DNA of 41,947 nucleotides from Fluviibacter sp048859965. GTDB lineage: Bacteria > Pseudomonadota > Gammaproteobacteria > Burkholderiales > Rhodocyclaceae. Below the pieces are notes generated by a model. That model did no database searches, had not been told where the DNA came from, and worked only from the letters and a program-made list of their open reading frames with translations. Below, piece after piece: positions 1 to 9,287 of this stretch; position 1 is the stretch's first letter, and the number at the start of each line of letters is the position of its first letter. Both the position numbers and the translations under genes were made by a program. The stretch covers positions 1 to 41,947 of the forward strand of contig JBLIZO010000023.1 in assembly GCA_048859965.1 (NCBI GenBank). The letters run 5' to 3'.

Positions 1-13
1 ATCGGAGGCCATT

Positions 14-280
14 GTGGCTAAGGAAGAATTGATTGAAATGCAAGGCGTCGTTATGGAGGTCTTGCCAGATTCCAAGTTCATTGTTGTTCTGGAAAACGAT
101 CACCGCGTGATTGCTTATAGCGGTGGCAAGATGCGTAAGCACCATATCCGGATTCTGCAGGGTGATCGTGTTACGCTTGAACTGTCGCCGTACGATCTGA
201 CCAAGGGCCGTATTTCATTTCGCCATTTGGATAGTAGCCGCCCTGCCGGAGCGCCACCCGCCCGTCGCAAGAAGTTCTGA
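14..280 (+). CDS. infA: Translation initiation factor IF-1 (betaproteobacterial paralogue)
   Basis: IF-1 binds the 30S A site during initiation and assists IF-2 and IF-3. The 88-residue product is a single S1/OB-fold domain: it opens MAKEELIEMQG, has the family's SGGKMRKHHIRI segment near residues 36-47 and the SPYDLTKGRI segment near 58-67. IF-1 is normally about 72 residues; here an extra tail rich in Pro, Ala, Arg and Lys (about residues 72-88) is present, as known for second IF-1 copies in betaproteobacteria. The start is GTG, with a GGAGG Shine-Dalgarno at 4-8. It stands alone and converges on dnaJ. That this is a second copy is inference, since only one lies in the window. Confidence 0.93.
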   Translation: MAKEELIEMQGVVMEVLPDSKFIVVLENDHRVIAYSGGKMRKHHIRILQGDRVTLELSPYDLTKGRISFRHLDSSRPAGAPPARRKKF

Positions 281-334
281 GTGGGGTTGCGGCGCAGCCC
301 CACCGATTGCCAGGCATAAGAGACGCCCAACGCC

Positions 335-359
335 GCAAAGACACGGTGGGTGTCTTTGC
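335..359. terminator. Stem-loop between convergent infA and dnaJ
   Basis: A perfect 10-bp inverted repeat (GCAAAGACAC at 335-344, complement at 350-359) with a 5-nt loop lies between the 3' ends of infA and dnaJ. A weaker stem (GTGGGG/CCCCAC) is at 281-303. Neither is followed by a real T-run, so it may act as a bidirectional terminator or an mRNA 3'-end protector. Confidence 0.5.
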
Positions 360-374
360 CTGAAGCGTCAGCGA

Positions 375-1520
375 TCAACCGCTGAAAAAGTTCTTCAGCT
401 TTTGCTGCCAGCCGCCTTCTTGCGGTGAGTGATGTTCGCCCAGGCTTTCCTGGAACTTGCGCAGCAGTTCTTTCTGTTCGCTGTTCAGGTTGACCGGGGT
501 TTCGACGACGACATGCACATACAGGTTGCCCGCGGTGCCGCTGCGCATGCCGGTGACGCCTTTGCCACGCAGGCGGAAGATTTTGCCGGTCTGGGTTTCT
601 TCCGGGATCCGCAGGCTGGCGGTGCCGTCCAGCGTGGGGACGTCGATGTCGCCGCCGAGTGCGGCGGTGGTCATGGTGATGGGGATTTCGCAGTGCAGGT
701 CGTCGCCGTCACGCGTGAAGAGTTCATGCTGGCGCAGGCTGATCTGTACATAGAGGTCACCCGAGGGGCCACCGTTAACGCCGGCTTCGCCTTCGCCTGA
801 CAAGCGGATACGGTCGCCGTCGTTCACGCCCGCCGGAATCTTGATTTCCAGGGTTTTGTTTTCGCGTTTGCGGCCGCGACCATGACAGTCGGTGCAGGGA
901 TTGTCGATGACCTTACCGGAGCCATGGCAGTGCGGGCAGGTCTGTTGTACGGAGAAGAAGCCCTGTTGCATGCGCACCTGGCCGCTGCCTTTACAGGTGT
1001 CGCAGGTTTTGGCGCTGGTGCCGGCTTTGGCGCCGGAGCCTTTACAGGTATCGCAGTTGGTTTCCGTCGGGATACGGATGCGGGTCTGGGTGCCTTTGGC
1101 GGCTTCTTCCAGGCTGATTTCCAGGTCGTAGCGCAAGTCGGCGCCACGATAGACCTGGCTGCGACCACCCCGGCCGCCACCCCCGGCAAAGCCGCCGCCA
1201 CCGCCGCGGAAGATTTCTTCAAAGATGTTGCCGAAGTCGAAACCGCCGGCACCACCGCCGCCGAACCCGCCAAAGCCGCCACCCCCCATGGATGGGTCCA
1301 CGCCGGCGTGACCATACTGGTCGTAGGCGGCGCGCTTGTGCGGGTCGCTGAGAACTTCGTAGGCTTCCTTGGCTTCTTTGAACTGTGCTTCGGCCGATTT
1401 GTCATCCGGATTGCGGTCCGGGTGAAATTTCATGGCGAGGCGGCGATAGGCCTTTTTGAGGTCGTCGTCGGAGGCGCCTTTTTGAACACCCAGAATTTCG
1501 TAGTAATCGCGTTTGGACAT
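375..1520 (-). CDS. dnaJ: Chaperone DnaJ (Hsp40)
   Basis: Co-chaperone that delivers unfolded proteins to DnaK and stimulates its ATPase in the cytoplasm. The 381-residue protein has the complete class I layout. The J domain covers about residues 1-70 with HPD at 33-35. A Gly/Phe-rich linker covers about 77-120. Four CxxCxGxG zinc repeats begin at C156, C173, C195 and C209, and C-terminal substrate-binding domains follow. It is the last gene of the minus-strand heat-shock operon, 83 bp after dnaK. A terminator-like hairpin in that gap should lower its expression relative to dnaK. The Shine-Dalgarno before the ATG is weak. Confidence 0.98.
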   Translation of the reverse strand: MSKRDYYEILGVQKGASDDDLKKAYRRLAMKFHPDRNPDDKSAEAQFKEAKEAYEVLSDPHKRAAYDQYGHAGVDPSMGGGGFGGFGGGGAGGFDFGNIFEEIFRGGGGGFAGGGGRGGRSQVYRGADLRYDLEISLEEAAKGTQTRIRIPTETNCDTCKGSGAKAGTSAKTCDTCKGSGQVRMQQGFFSVQQTCPHCHGSGKVIDNPCTDCHGRGRKRENKTLEIKIPAGVNDGDRIRLSGEGEAGVNGGPSGDLYVQISLRQHELFTRDGDDLHCEIPITMTTAALGGDIDVPTLDGTASLRIPEETQTGKIFRLRGKGVTGMRSGTAGNLYVHVVVETPVNLNSEQKELLRKFQESLGEHHSPQEGGWQQKLKNFFSG

Positions 1521-1555
1521 AACTTTGGCTTCGTTCGATTCAATTCGGTTAATGC

Positions 1556-1583
1556 AAAAGGGGGCAAGGTTGCCCTTGCCCCC
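1556..1583 (-). terminator. Terminator/attenuator hairpin between dnaK and dnaJ
   Basis: A perfect 10-bp GC-rich inverted repeat (GGGGGCAAGG at 1560-1569, complement at 1574-1583) with a 4-nt loop lies in the dnaK-dnaJ gap. Read in the direction of transcription (minus), the stem is followed directly by TTTT (1559-1556), the form of a factor-independent terminator. dnaJ starts 36 nt further on with no obvious promoter of its own, so partial read-through is the likely outcome. Confidence 0.65.
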
Positions 1584-1603
1584 GTTGGATCAGAGATCCG
1601 GGA

Positions 1604-3532
<1,929 letters not shown>

Positions 3533-3608
3533 GGATGTTTATCCTTGTTATTTGCTAAGTGATTGATTGGTTAGATGAAACACGACGGTTTGCGTCGTTG
3601 TCTCACCG

Positions 3609-3638
3609 GGCATGACGGTTATGTGGCGCCGTCATGCC
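3609..3638. repeat. Perfect 10-bp stem-loop in the grpE-dnaK gap
   Basis: GGCATGACGG (3609-3618) and its exact complement (3629-3638) flank a 10-nt loop, within the dnaK leader. On the minus strand, where the operon is read, no T-run follows, so it is more likely an mRNA-stability or processing element than a terminator. On the plus strand it is followed by GTTTTT, which would stop antisense transcription. Confidence 0.6.
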
Positions 3639-3648
3639 GTTTTTCAAG
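3621..3648 (-). promoter_or_regulatory. Possible secondary sigma-32 promoter for dnaK
   Basis: Read on the minus strand, CCCTCTTGAAA (with CTTGAA at 3643-3648) is a very good sigma-32 -35 element. With the standard 14-nt spacer the -10 position reads CGCCACAT (3621-3628), only a partial match to CCCCATNT, and it falls in the loop of the 3609-3638 stem-loop. The -35 is convincing and the -10 is not. Confidence 0.4.
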
Positions 3649-3662
3649 AGGGGTCTGACAAA

Positions 3663-4193
3663 TTAGCCGTTGGCGACGGTGACCATGGCCGGGCGCAGCA
3701 CGCGATCCGACAGTTGGTAGCCCTTTTGCAGCACATTGACCACCGTATTGCCCGGTTGGTCGGCATCGACCATGGCGATGGCCTGGTGCTGGTTCGGGTC
3801 GAATTTATCGCCGGCGGCGGGGTTTTCGACTTTCATGCCTGAACGCTCCAAGGCCCCCAGCAGTTGTTTCTGGGTGAGCTCCACGCCCGAACGCAGTGTG
3901 GCGGCATCGGCGGCCGTGTCGGCCAGGGCGGCGTCCAGGCTGTCGCAGACGGCGATGAGTTCGCGGGCGAATTTCTCCACGGCAAACTTGTGCGCTTTGG
4001 TCACGTCTTCGGCGGCGCGACGGCGCAGGTTTTCACCATCGGCCTTGGCGCGCAGATAGGCGTCCTGCAACTCGGCGACTTTGGCCTCCAGTGCGAGCAG
4101 TTGCCCTTCGGGGGTTTCCGTTGCTTCTGGCGCGGCTTCGAGGGTGTCTTCCGGGTTGATGTTCTGATTTTGTTCTTGCTGTTGTTCGGTCAT
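3663..4193 (-). CDS. grpE: Nucleotide exchange factor GrpE
   Basis: GrpE is the ADP/ATP exchange factor for DnaK. The frame is open from an upstream ATG at 4253, but I place the start at 4193 (MTEQQQEQNQ), giving 176 residues. That ATG has AGGAA upstream, and the longer version would overlap the sigma-32 -10 box at 4252-4259. The acidic N-terminus, the coiled coil around residues 30-75 (LLALEAKVAELQDAYLRAKA) and the C-terminal beta domain ending VLRPAMVTVANG match the family. First gene of the grpE-dnaK-dnaJ heat-shock transcript. Confidence 0.96.
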   Translation of the reverse strand: MTEQQQEQNQNINPEDTLEAAPEATETPEGQLLALEAKVAELQDAYLRAKADGENLRRRAAEDVTKAHKFAVEKFARELIAVCDSLDAALADTAADAATLRSGVELTQKQLLGALERSGMKVENPAAGDKFDPNQHQAIAMVDADQPGNTVVNVLQKGYQLSDRVLRPAMVTVANG

Positions 4194-4251
4194 ATCGGTT
4201 GTGTTCCTGTTGCGTGAATGTGTGCGCTTGAAAAAGGGAAACTTCATAGGC

Positions 4252-4279
4252 ATCTGGGGGCGCGAATCAATTATTCAAG
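4252..4279 (-). promoter_or_regulatory. Sigma-32 heat-shock promoter of grpE-dnaK-dnaJ
   Basis: On the minus strand, just after the hemH stop, CCCCCTTGAA (core CTTGAA at 4274-4279) is followed by a 14-nt spacer and CCCCAGAT (4252-4259). This is nearly the RpoH consensus CCCTTGAA-N13/14-CCCCATNT. Transcription should start about 50 nt before the grpE ATG at 4193. It separates the heat-shock genes from hrcA-hemH upstream. Confidence 0.8.
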
Positions 4280-4283
4280 GGGG

Positions 4284-5396
4284 TTATTCACGGGCGCCCA
4301 GTGCTTTGGCGCAAGCGGTCTGCCGCTCCAGCACGGCGGCGTCCGGCGTGCCCGTCGGCCAGCCGCCCAGGTGGCGTTCGGTCAGGTCGGCCAGAGCGTT
4401 GATCCACAAAGGGTCTTCGTTCAGGCACGGCAGATAATGGATGTGTTGACCGCCAGCCGTGAGGAAGGCGGCGCGCACTTCCATGTTGATCTCTTCCAGG
4501 GTTTCCAGGCAGTCGGCGACAAAGCCGGGGCAGAGGATATCGATGCGTTGGACACCCTGTTTGGCCAGGTCGATGAGCGTGGGCTCGGTATAGGGCTGCA
4601 ACCATTTGGCTTTGCCAAAACGCGACTGAAAGGTCGTGATCACCGATTCGGGCGGTAGGTTGAGGGCCTCGGCAACGAGGCGGGCGGTTTTGTGGCACTC
4701 GCAGAAATACGGGTCGCCCAGTTTGAGATTACGCTCGGGCAGGCCATGAAAGCTCATGACGAGACGATAGCTGGGGTCAGGCAGCGCAGGCGGTGGGTTT
4801 TGTTGCCAGTGAGTCTGTATCTGTTGGGTGATTGCGTTGATATAGCCGCTATCGTCAGCAAAGTTGCGCACATAGCGCAACTCGGGTTGGTTGCGTAGGC
4901 TGGTCACCCAGTTCAGCGCCTGATCGATGGCGGTGGCAGTGGTGCTGGCCGAATACTGCGGATACATGGGCAGTAGCAGGATGCGCGTGGCATTTTCTGC
5001 ACGCAGTTGCGCCAGAACCGCCGGAATGCTGCGTGCACCGTTGTTGGCATAGCGCATCGCCCAGGTGACGATGAGGTCGTGGCCGCGCTGGCGCAGGGTG
5101 TCGGCCAGTAAGCGGGTTTGCGCTTCGGTATGGACGAGCAGGGGGGAACCGGCATCGGTCCAGATGGTGGCGTATTTGGCGGCGGATTTCTTGGGGCGGA
5201 TGCGCAAAATAATGCCGTGCAAAATGAACATCCACAGGGCGTGCGGAATTTCGACCACGCGCGGGTCGCCCAGAAACTCCGCCAGATAACGGCGCACCGC
5301 GTCGGGCGTGGGGGCATCGGGCGTGCCGAGGTTCACCAGTACGACGGCTGTGCGAGGTGGCGCGCCATGGCGCCAGATGATCGGTTCTTTGTTCAT
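4284..5396 (-). CDS. hemH: Ferrochelatase
   Basis: Inserts Fe(II) into protoporphyrin IX, the last step of protoheme synthesis; cytoplasmic or loosely membrane-bound. The 370-residue protein has the family N-terminus (VVLVNLGTPDAPT, residues 18-30). The catalytic signature MSFHGLPER has its metal-binding His at 217, and the conserved CLETLEEI acidic segment is at 296-303. The start has a clear GGAG upstream. It lies 34 bp after hrcA on the same strand, so the two are probably co-transcribed. The grpE heat-shock promoter begins right after its stop codon. Confidence 0.98.
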   Translation of the reverse strand: MNKEPIIWRHGAPPRTAVVLVNLGTPDAPTPDAVRRYLAEFLGDPRVVEIPHALWMFILHGIILRIRPKKSAAKYATIWTDAGSPLLVHTEAQTRLLADTLRQRGHDLIVTWAMRYANNGARSIPAVLAQLRAENATRILLLPMYPQYSASTTATAIDQALNWVTSLRNQPELRYVRNFADDSGYINAITQQIQTHWQQNPPPALPDPSYRLVMSFHGLPERNLKLGDPYFCECHKTARLVAEALNLPPESVITTFQSRFGKAKWLQPYTEPTLIDLAKQGVQRIDILCPGFVADCLETLEEINMEVRAAFLTAGGQHIHYLPCLNEDPLWINALADLTERHLGGWPTGTPDAAVLERQTACAKALGARE

Positions 5397-5430
5397 GAAA
5401 ATCTCCGGGTAAATCGTCGGCGCAAACGGT

Positions 5431-6513
5431 TTAACTCTGCGCCTGTTCGGTCAGCGCGCTGGACAGCAAGCGGGCGGTGATATCGACAATGGGGATTACG
5501 CGGTCATAGGCCATGCGTGTCGGACCGATCACGCCGACCGAGCCGACGACCTGACCCTCGACCTGATAGGGCGCCGTGACCACGCTGCATTCATCCAGTG
5601 TGGCGATACCGGATTCCTGACCGATGTAGAGGCGCACACCTTCGGCCTGCTGCGACAGGTCGAGCAGACGCACCAGCGAGGTACGCTGCTCGAACAGGTC
5701 GAACAACTCGCGCAGGCGGCGCATGTTGGAGCTGAGATCGTCAACCTCCAGCAGATTTTTCTCGCCGGAAATGACGGTTTCCGATTCGCGCGGCATCAGT
5801 GCTTCACTGCTGGCCGTGAGTGCTGCGGCCATCAGCGCTTGCATATCGGCGCGGATGCGGGTCAGTTCGTCGTGAACGCGGTGGCGCATCTGGGCCAGTT
5901 CCAGCCCGACAAAATTCTGATTCAGGGTGTTGGCCGCTTCCAGCAGTTCGCTGGTCGTGTAGGGACGGTCTGTCGTGAGGATGCGGTTTTGTACATTGCC
6001 GTCATTGGTGACGAGTACGAGCAGCACGCGTTTATCGGAGAGTGCGATAAATTCGATCTGGCGGATGCGTTTGCTGGCATGGCGCGGGGCAATCACGATG
6101 CCGGCAAAGTGCGTCAGGTCAGAGAGCAGGCGCGACGCCTGGCTGATAATCTGTCCCGGTTGCGCTCTGGCGCCAGCCAGTTCGGACAGGATGCGTGCCT
6201 GGTCGATTTGCTCCAGCGGTTGCATGGTCAGCAGCGAATCGACGAAGAAGCGGTAGCCGCGCGGTGTGGGGATACGTCCGGCCGAGGTGTGCGGACTGGC
6301 AATGAACCCCAGGTCCTCCAGGTCGGCCATGACGTTGCGTACCGTGGCGGCTGAGAGCTCCAGCCCCGAGCTGCGGGAGAGCGCGCGTGAGCCGACGGGC
6401 GCTCCTTCGGCAATATAGCTTTCGACCAGCGCTTTCAACAGCACGCAGGCGCGATCATCCAGCGGGTTCGCGGGCGAAGCGGGGGTGAATCCTGGCGGTT
6501 GGCGGGATGACAT
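5431..6513 (-). CDS. hrcA: Heat-inducible transcription repressor HrcA
   Basis: HrcA binds CIRCE operators (TTAGCACTC-N9-GAGTGCTAA) and needs GroEL for activity; it usually controls groESL. The 360-residue protein has the family layout: an N-terminal winged helix (about residues 20-95, with ALSRSSGLELSAATVRNVMADLEDLGFI and SAGRIPTPRGYRFFVD) and a C-terminal GAF-like dimerisation part ending near VIGPTRMAYDRVIPIVD. No intact CIRCE was found in the gaps around hrcA, hemH, grpE or dnaK, so its targets probably lie elsewhere. It is divergent from nadK, with an 82-bp gap and a weak Shine-Dalgarno. Confidence 0.97.
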   Translation of the reverse strand: MSSRQPPGFTPASPANPLDDRACVLLKALVESYIAEGAPVGSRALSRSSGLELSAATVRNVMADLEDLGFIASPHTSAGRIPTPRGYRFFVDSLLTMQPLEQIDQARILSELAGARAQPGQIISQASRLLSDLTHFAGIVIAPRHASKRIRQIEFIALSDKRVLLVLVTNDGNVQNRILTTDRPYTTSELLEAANTLNQNFVGLELAQMRHRVHDELTRIRADMQALMAAALTASSEALMPRESETVISGEKNLLEVDDLSSNMRRLRELFDLFEQRTSLVRLLDLSQQAEGVRLYIGQESGIATLDECSVVTAPYQVEGQVVGSVGVIGPTRMAYDRVIPIVDITARLLSSALTEQAQS

Positions 6514-6558
6514 GGCTCGATTCTACAAAATTATTCTGTGGTTTAATCGGGTACTACA

Positions 6559-6564
6559 TATATT
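6559..6564 (+). promoter_or_regulatory. Possible nadK -10 box
   Basis: TATATT lies 32 nt before the nadK ATG in the 82-bp hrcA-nadK gap, which is AT-rich compared with its surroundings. The -35 position at 17-18 nt spacing is poor (CTGTGG or TCTGTG). Weak support. Confidence 0.3.
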
Positions 6565-6595
6565 GCCCAGATGGGCTGTTTGCGGAGTTGGATTG

Positions 6596-7555
6596 ATGTC
6601 GTATCCCTTGCCGTTGAAATCGGTCGCGCTGGTAGGCCGCCAGGATAGCCCTGAAGTAGCGGATTCTATTGCGGCGCTGGCTGGTTTCTTTCTTGCGCAG
6701 GGCGTGTCGGTGCTGGTGGAGTCCGAAACGGCGATTCAGACGGCGCAGTTGCTGGGCAAAGCCGTGTTGGGTGATGCAGCATGTGCGGATTTCGTCGAGA
6801 TTGGCACGCAGGCCGATCTGGCAGTGGTGGTCGGCGGCGACGGCACGATGCTGCATGCCGCGCGGCAACTGGCGCGCTTCGGCCGCCCGCTGGTCGGTAT
6901 TAACCAGGGGCGCCTGGGCTTTATGACTGACATTGCCCGTTCCGATATGCTCAATGCCATGGCACAGCTTCTGGACGGTCATTTCACCGAGGAAGAGCGA
7001 CTGCTGCTTGATACCGAAGTGATCTTCGGTGGCGCCACGGCCGGTTGGCTGCCGCAGGCGAATCTGGCGTTTAACGATGTCGTTATCGATAAGGGCGCTA
7101 TCGGCCGTATGATCGAGTTCGAACTGCGCGTGGATGACGAGTTCATTTTCAGCGCCCGTGCCGACGGACTTATTATTTGTACGCCGACTGGTTCGACGGC
7201 TTACGCTCTGTCGGCCAACGGGCCGATTCTGCACCCCAAACTGGGCGGTATTGCGTTGGTGCCGCTTTGCCCGCATGCCTTGTCCAACCGGCCGATCACC
7301 TTGCCGGATACGGCGCGCATCGAGGTGAGACTCGTGCAGGGCGCCAACGCCCGCGCCCACTTTGACGGGCAGGAGACCGTGGATCTGATGCCCGGCGACG
7401 CGGTGCGTCTGGTGCGCTCGCCGCATCGTGTGCGTTTGTTGCATCCGCCGGGCTACAGTTATTTCGCCATGCTGCGCCAAAAACTGCACTGGAGCGAAGG
7501 GCCGAGCATTCGCGCGGGGCTGACTTCGAGCGGTGCGGAGTCGGGGGGAGCCTGA
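6596..7555 (+). CDS. nadK: NAD kinase
   Basis: Phosphorylates NAD to NADP using ATP or polyphosphate; cytoplasmic. From the ATG at 6596 (MSYPLPLKSVALVGR, preceded by CGGAG) the product is 319 residues, slightly longer than the usual 290-300 because of a C-terminal tail after the conserved LLHPPGYSYFAMLRQKLHW. The GGDGTML nucleotide-binding motif is at 80-86. A TGSTAYALSANGPILHP motif and an FNDVVIDKG segment match the family. Earlier in-frame starts would run back through the hrcA gap and lack family homology. recN begins 3 nt after its stop, so the two are co-transcribed. Confidence 0.97.
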   Translation: MSYPLPLKSVALVGRQDSPEVADSIAALAGFFLAQGVSVLVESETAIQTAQLLGKAVLGDAACADFVEIGTQADLAVVVGGDGTMLHAARQLARFGRPLVGINQGRLGFMTDIARSDMLNAMAQLLDGHFTEEERLLLDTEVIFGGATAGWLPQANLAFNDVVIDKGAIGRMIEFELRVDDEFIFSARADGLIICTPTGSTAYALSANGPILHPKLGGIALVPLCPHALSNRPITLPDTARIEVRLVQGANARAHFDGQETVDLMPGDAVRLVRSPHRVRLLHPPGYSYFAMLRQKLHWSEGPSIRAGLTSSGAESGGA

Positions 7556-7558
7556 TCG

Positions 7559-9232
7559 ATGCTGGCGCGTCTGTTAATTCGCGATTTTGTGCTGGTGCAG
7601 ACGCTGGCGCTGGATTTCCAACCCGGTTTCGGTGTGCTGACCGGCGAAACCGGTGCGGGCAAATCGTTGCTGATTGATGCGCTGGCTTTCGTGTTGGGCG
7701 AGCGGGCAGACAGTGGCCTGGTTCGCTCGGGCGCGCCGCGTGCCGAAGTGTGTGCCGAGTTTGACCCGGTGCCGAGTGCCGGGTTTCGCGCCTGGTTTGC
7801 CGATCAGGAAATCCCGCTTGAATCGGGCGAGGGGGTGCTGATCCGACGTGTTCTGGAGGCCGGTGGGCGCTCCCGTGCGTTCGTGAACGGTGTGCCCGTG
7901 ACATTGCAGCAGGTTCGTACCGTGGGCGAGTGGTTACTCGATATTCACGGGCAACATGCGCACCAGTCCTTGTTGCGGGCGGAGGCCCAGCGTCAGTTGC
8001 TCGATGATTTCGGGCAGTTGCAGAAAGAAGCGGCCGCCGTTGCAGATGCCTGGCGCACCTGGACCTCGGCGCGCCAGTTGCTGGAGGATGCGAGCAAGCG
8101 TTCCGGCGATGTGAGCGCCCGGCGCGATGCGTTAGCCTGGCAGATCAGGGCATTGGCGGATCTGGCCAATGACGAGCCCGACTGGGGGTGGCAGGCGATG
8201 GGTGAGGAGCAGAGTCGCCTGGCTCATGCCAGCAGCCTTATTGAAATCGTACAGGGCACGATCGATGCCTTGGGCGAAGGCGATGAGCCCTTGCTCTCGC
8301 TTTTGAGCCGTTTGGAACACCGCCTGCAGGAAGGTGCTGAGGTGGACACGCGCCTGCAGGAACCTACCGACCTTTTGCGGTCGGCATCCAGTGAACTCTC
8401 TGAAGCCTTGACGGTGCTGCGCCGCCACCTGGATCGGCTGGATGTGGATCCGGCGCGGCTGGCTGAGGTGGAGCGGCGTATGAGCGCGCTGCTCGAACTG
8501 GCGCGCAAGCATCGGGTGGATCCGGGCGAACTGCCGGGCCTGTATCAGCAGTTGCAGGATGAGGCCGCCCAGTTGGCCGACGCCACGGATATTGCTGCGT
8601 TGGAGGCCCGGGTTTCCGCAGCTGCAACGGTTTATGCCGAAGCGGCAAAACACTTGAGCAAGGGGCGCGAGAAAGCGGCAAAGGCGCTGGGTAAAGGCGT
8701 CAGCGCGGCGATGCAGGATCTGGCACTGGGCGGTGGTCAGTGTCGCATTGTGCTGCAGTCTCTGGATGGCGGTAGCCTGCATGGTAACGAACGCGTGGCG
8801 TTTGAGGTCAGCGGTCTGGCCGGGAGCGACTGGCGCGCGTTGTCGAAAGTGGTTTCCGGTGGCGAACTGTCGCGCATCAGCCTGGCGATTCAGGTTGTCA
8901 CCAGTGCCTGTAGTGCTGTGCCGACACTTATTTTTGATGAAGTCGATGTCGGTATTGGCGGCGGGGTTGCCGAAGTGGTTGGTCGCTTGCTGGCAAAACT
9001 GGGCGAACGCCGTCAGGTGTTGTGTGTGACACACTTGCCGCAGGTGGCCGCCTGCGCCGGCTGGCAGTGGCAGGTCAGTAAGGAAAAGGTGGGCGAGTTG
9101 TTCCAGAGCCGGATCACGGTACTGGACGATCATGCCCGCATCGAAGAGATTGCCCGCATGCTGGGCGGGGTGGCCATTACGGCACGTACGCGTGCACATG
9201 CGGCGGAGATGCTCGGTCTGGATCACGCCTGA
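7559..9232 (+). CDS. recN: DNA repair protein RecN
   Basis: SMC-like ATPase acting early in double-strand break repair. The 557-residue protein has Walker A GETGAGKS at 29-36 and a long coiled-coil middle. The C-terminal signature GGELSRISLAIQVV is followed by Walker B TLIFDEVDVGIGG and the D-loop region. The ATG follows GGGGGAG located in the end of nadK, indicating translational linkage. No LexA-type box is seen right before it, as expected for an internal operon position. Confidence 0.98.
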   Translation: MLARLLIRDFVLVQTLALDFQPGFGVLTGETGAGKSLLIDALAFVLGERADSGLVRSGAPRAEVCAEFDPVPSAGFRAWFADQEIPLESGEGVLIRRVLEAGGRSRAFVNGVPVTLQQVRTVGEWLLDIHGQHAHQSLLRAEAQRQLLDDFGQLQKEAAAVADAWRTWTSARQLLEDASKRSGDVSARRDALAWQIRALADLANDEPDWGWQAMGEEQSRLAHASSLIEIVQGTIDALGEGDEPLLSLLSRLEHRLQEGAEVDTRLQEPTDLLRSASSELSEALTVLRRHLDRLDVDPARLAEVERRMSALLELARKHRVDPGELPGLYQQLQDEAAQLADATDIAALEARVSAAATVYAEAAKHLSKGREKAAKALGKGVSAAMQDLALGGGQCRIVLQSLDGGSLHGNERVAFEVSGLAGSDWRALSKVVSGGELSRISLAIQVVTSACSAVPTLIFDEVDVGIGGGVAEVVGRLLAKLGERRQVLCVTHLPQVAACAGWQWQVSKEKVGELFQSRITVLDDHARIEEIARMLGGVAITARTRAHAAEMLGLDHA

Positions 9233-9251
9233 GCTGGTCGGCATTAGGCCC

Positions 9252-9271
9252 GCCGCCTGCCGTGAGGCGGC
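9252..9271. terminator. Stem-loop between convergent recN and fur
   Basis: GCCGCC (9252-9257) and GGCGGC (9266-9271) form a 6-bp GC stem with an 8-nt loop in the 55-bp gap between the recN and fur stops. There is no T-run on either strand, so the terminator call is tentative. Confidence 0.35.
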
Positions 9272-9287
9272 TATGTTCCGGTAGGTC

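Noticed and set aside
1..13. Adapter remnant at the left edge (ATCGGAGG resembles part of the adapter)
   Set aside because: The match is only a few bases, and GGAGG is well explained as the infA ribosome-binding site.
4194..4253. Longer GrpE starting at ATG 4253
   Set aside because: It would overlap the sigma-32 -10 box and add residues (FPFFKRTHSRNRN) foreign to the family; the ATG at 4193 has a ribosome site.
3533..6595. CIRCE operator for HrcA
   Set aside because: No TTAGCACTC-N9-GAGTGCTAA or close variant was found in the gaps around dnaK, grpE, hemH or hrcA.
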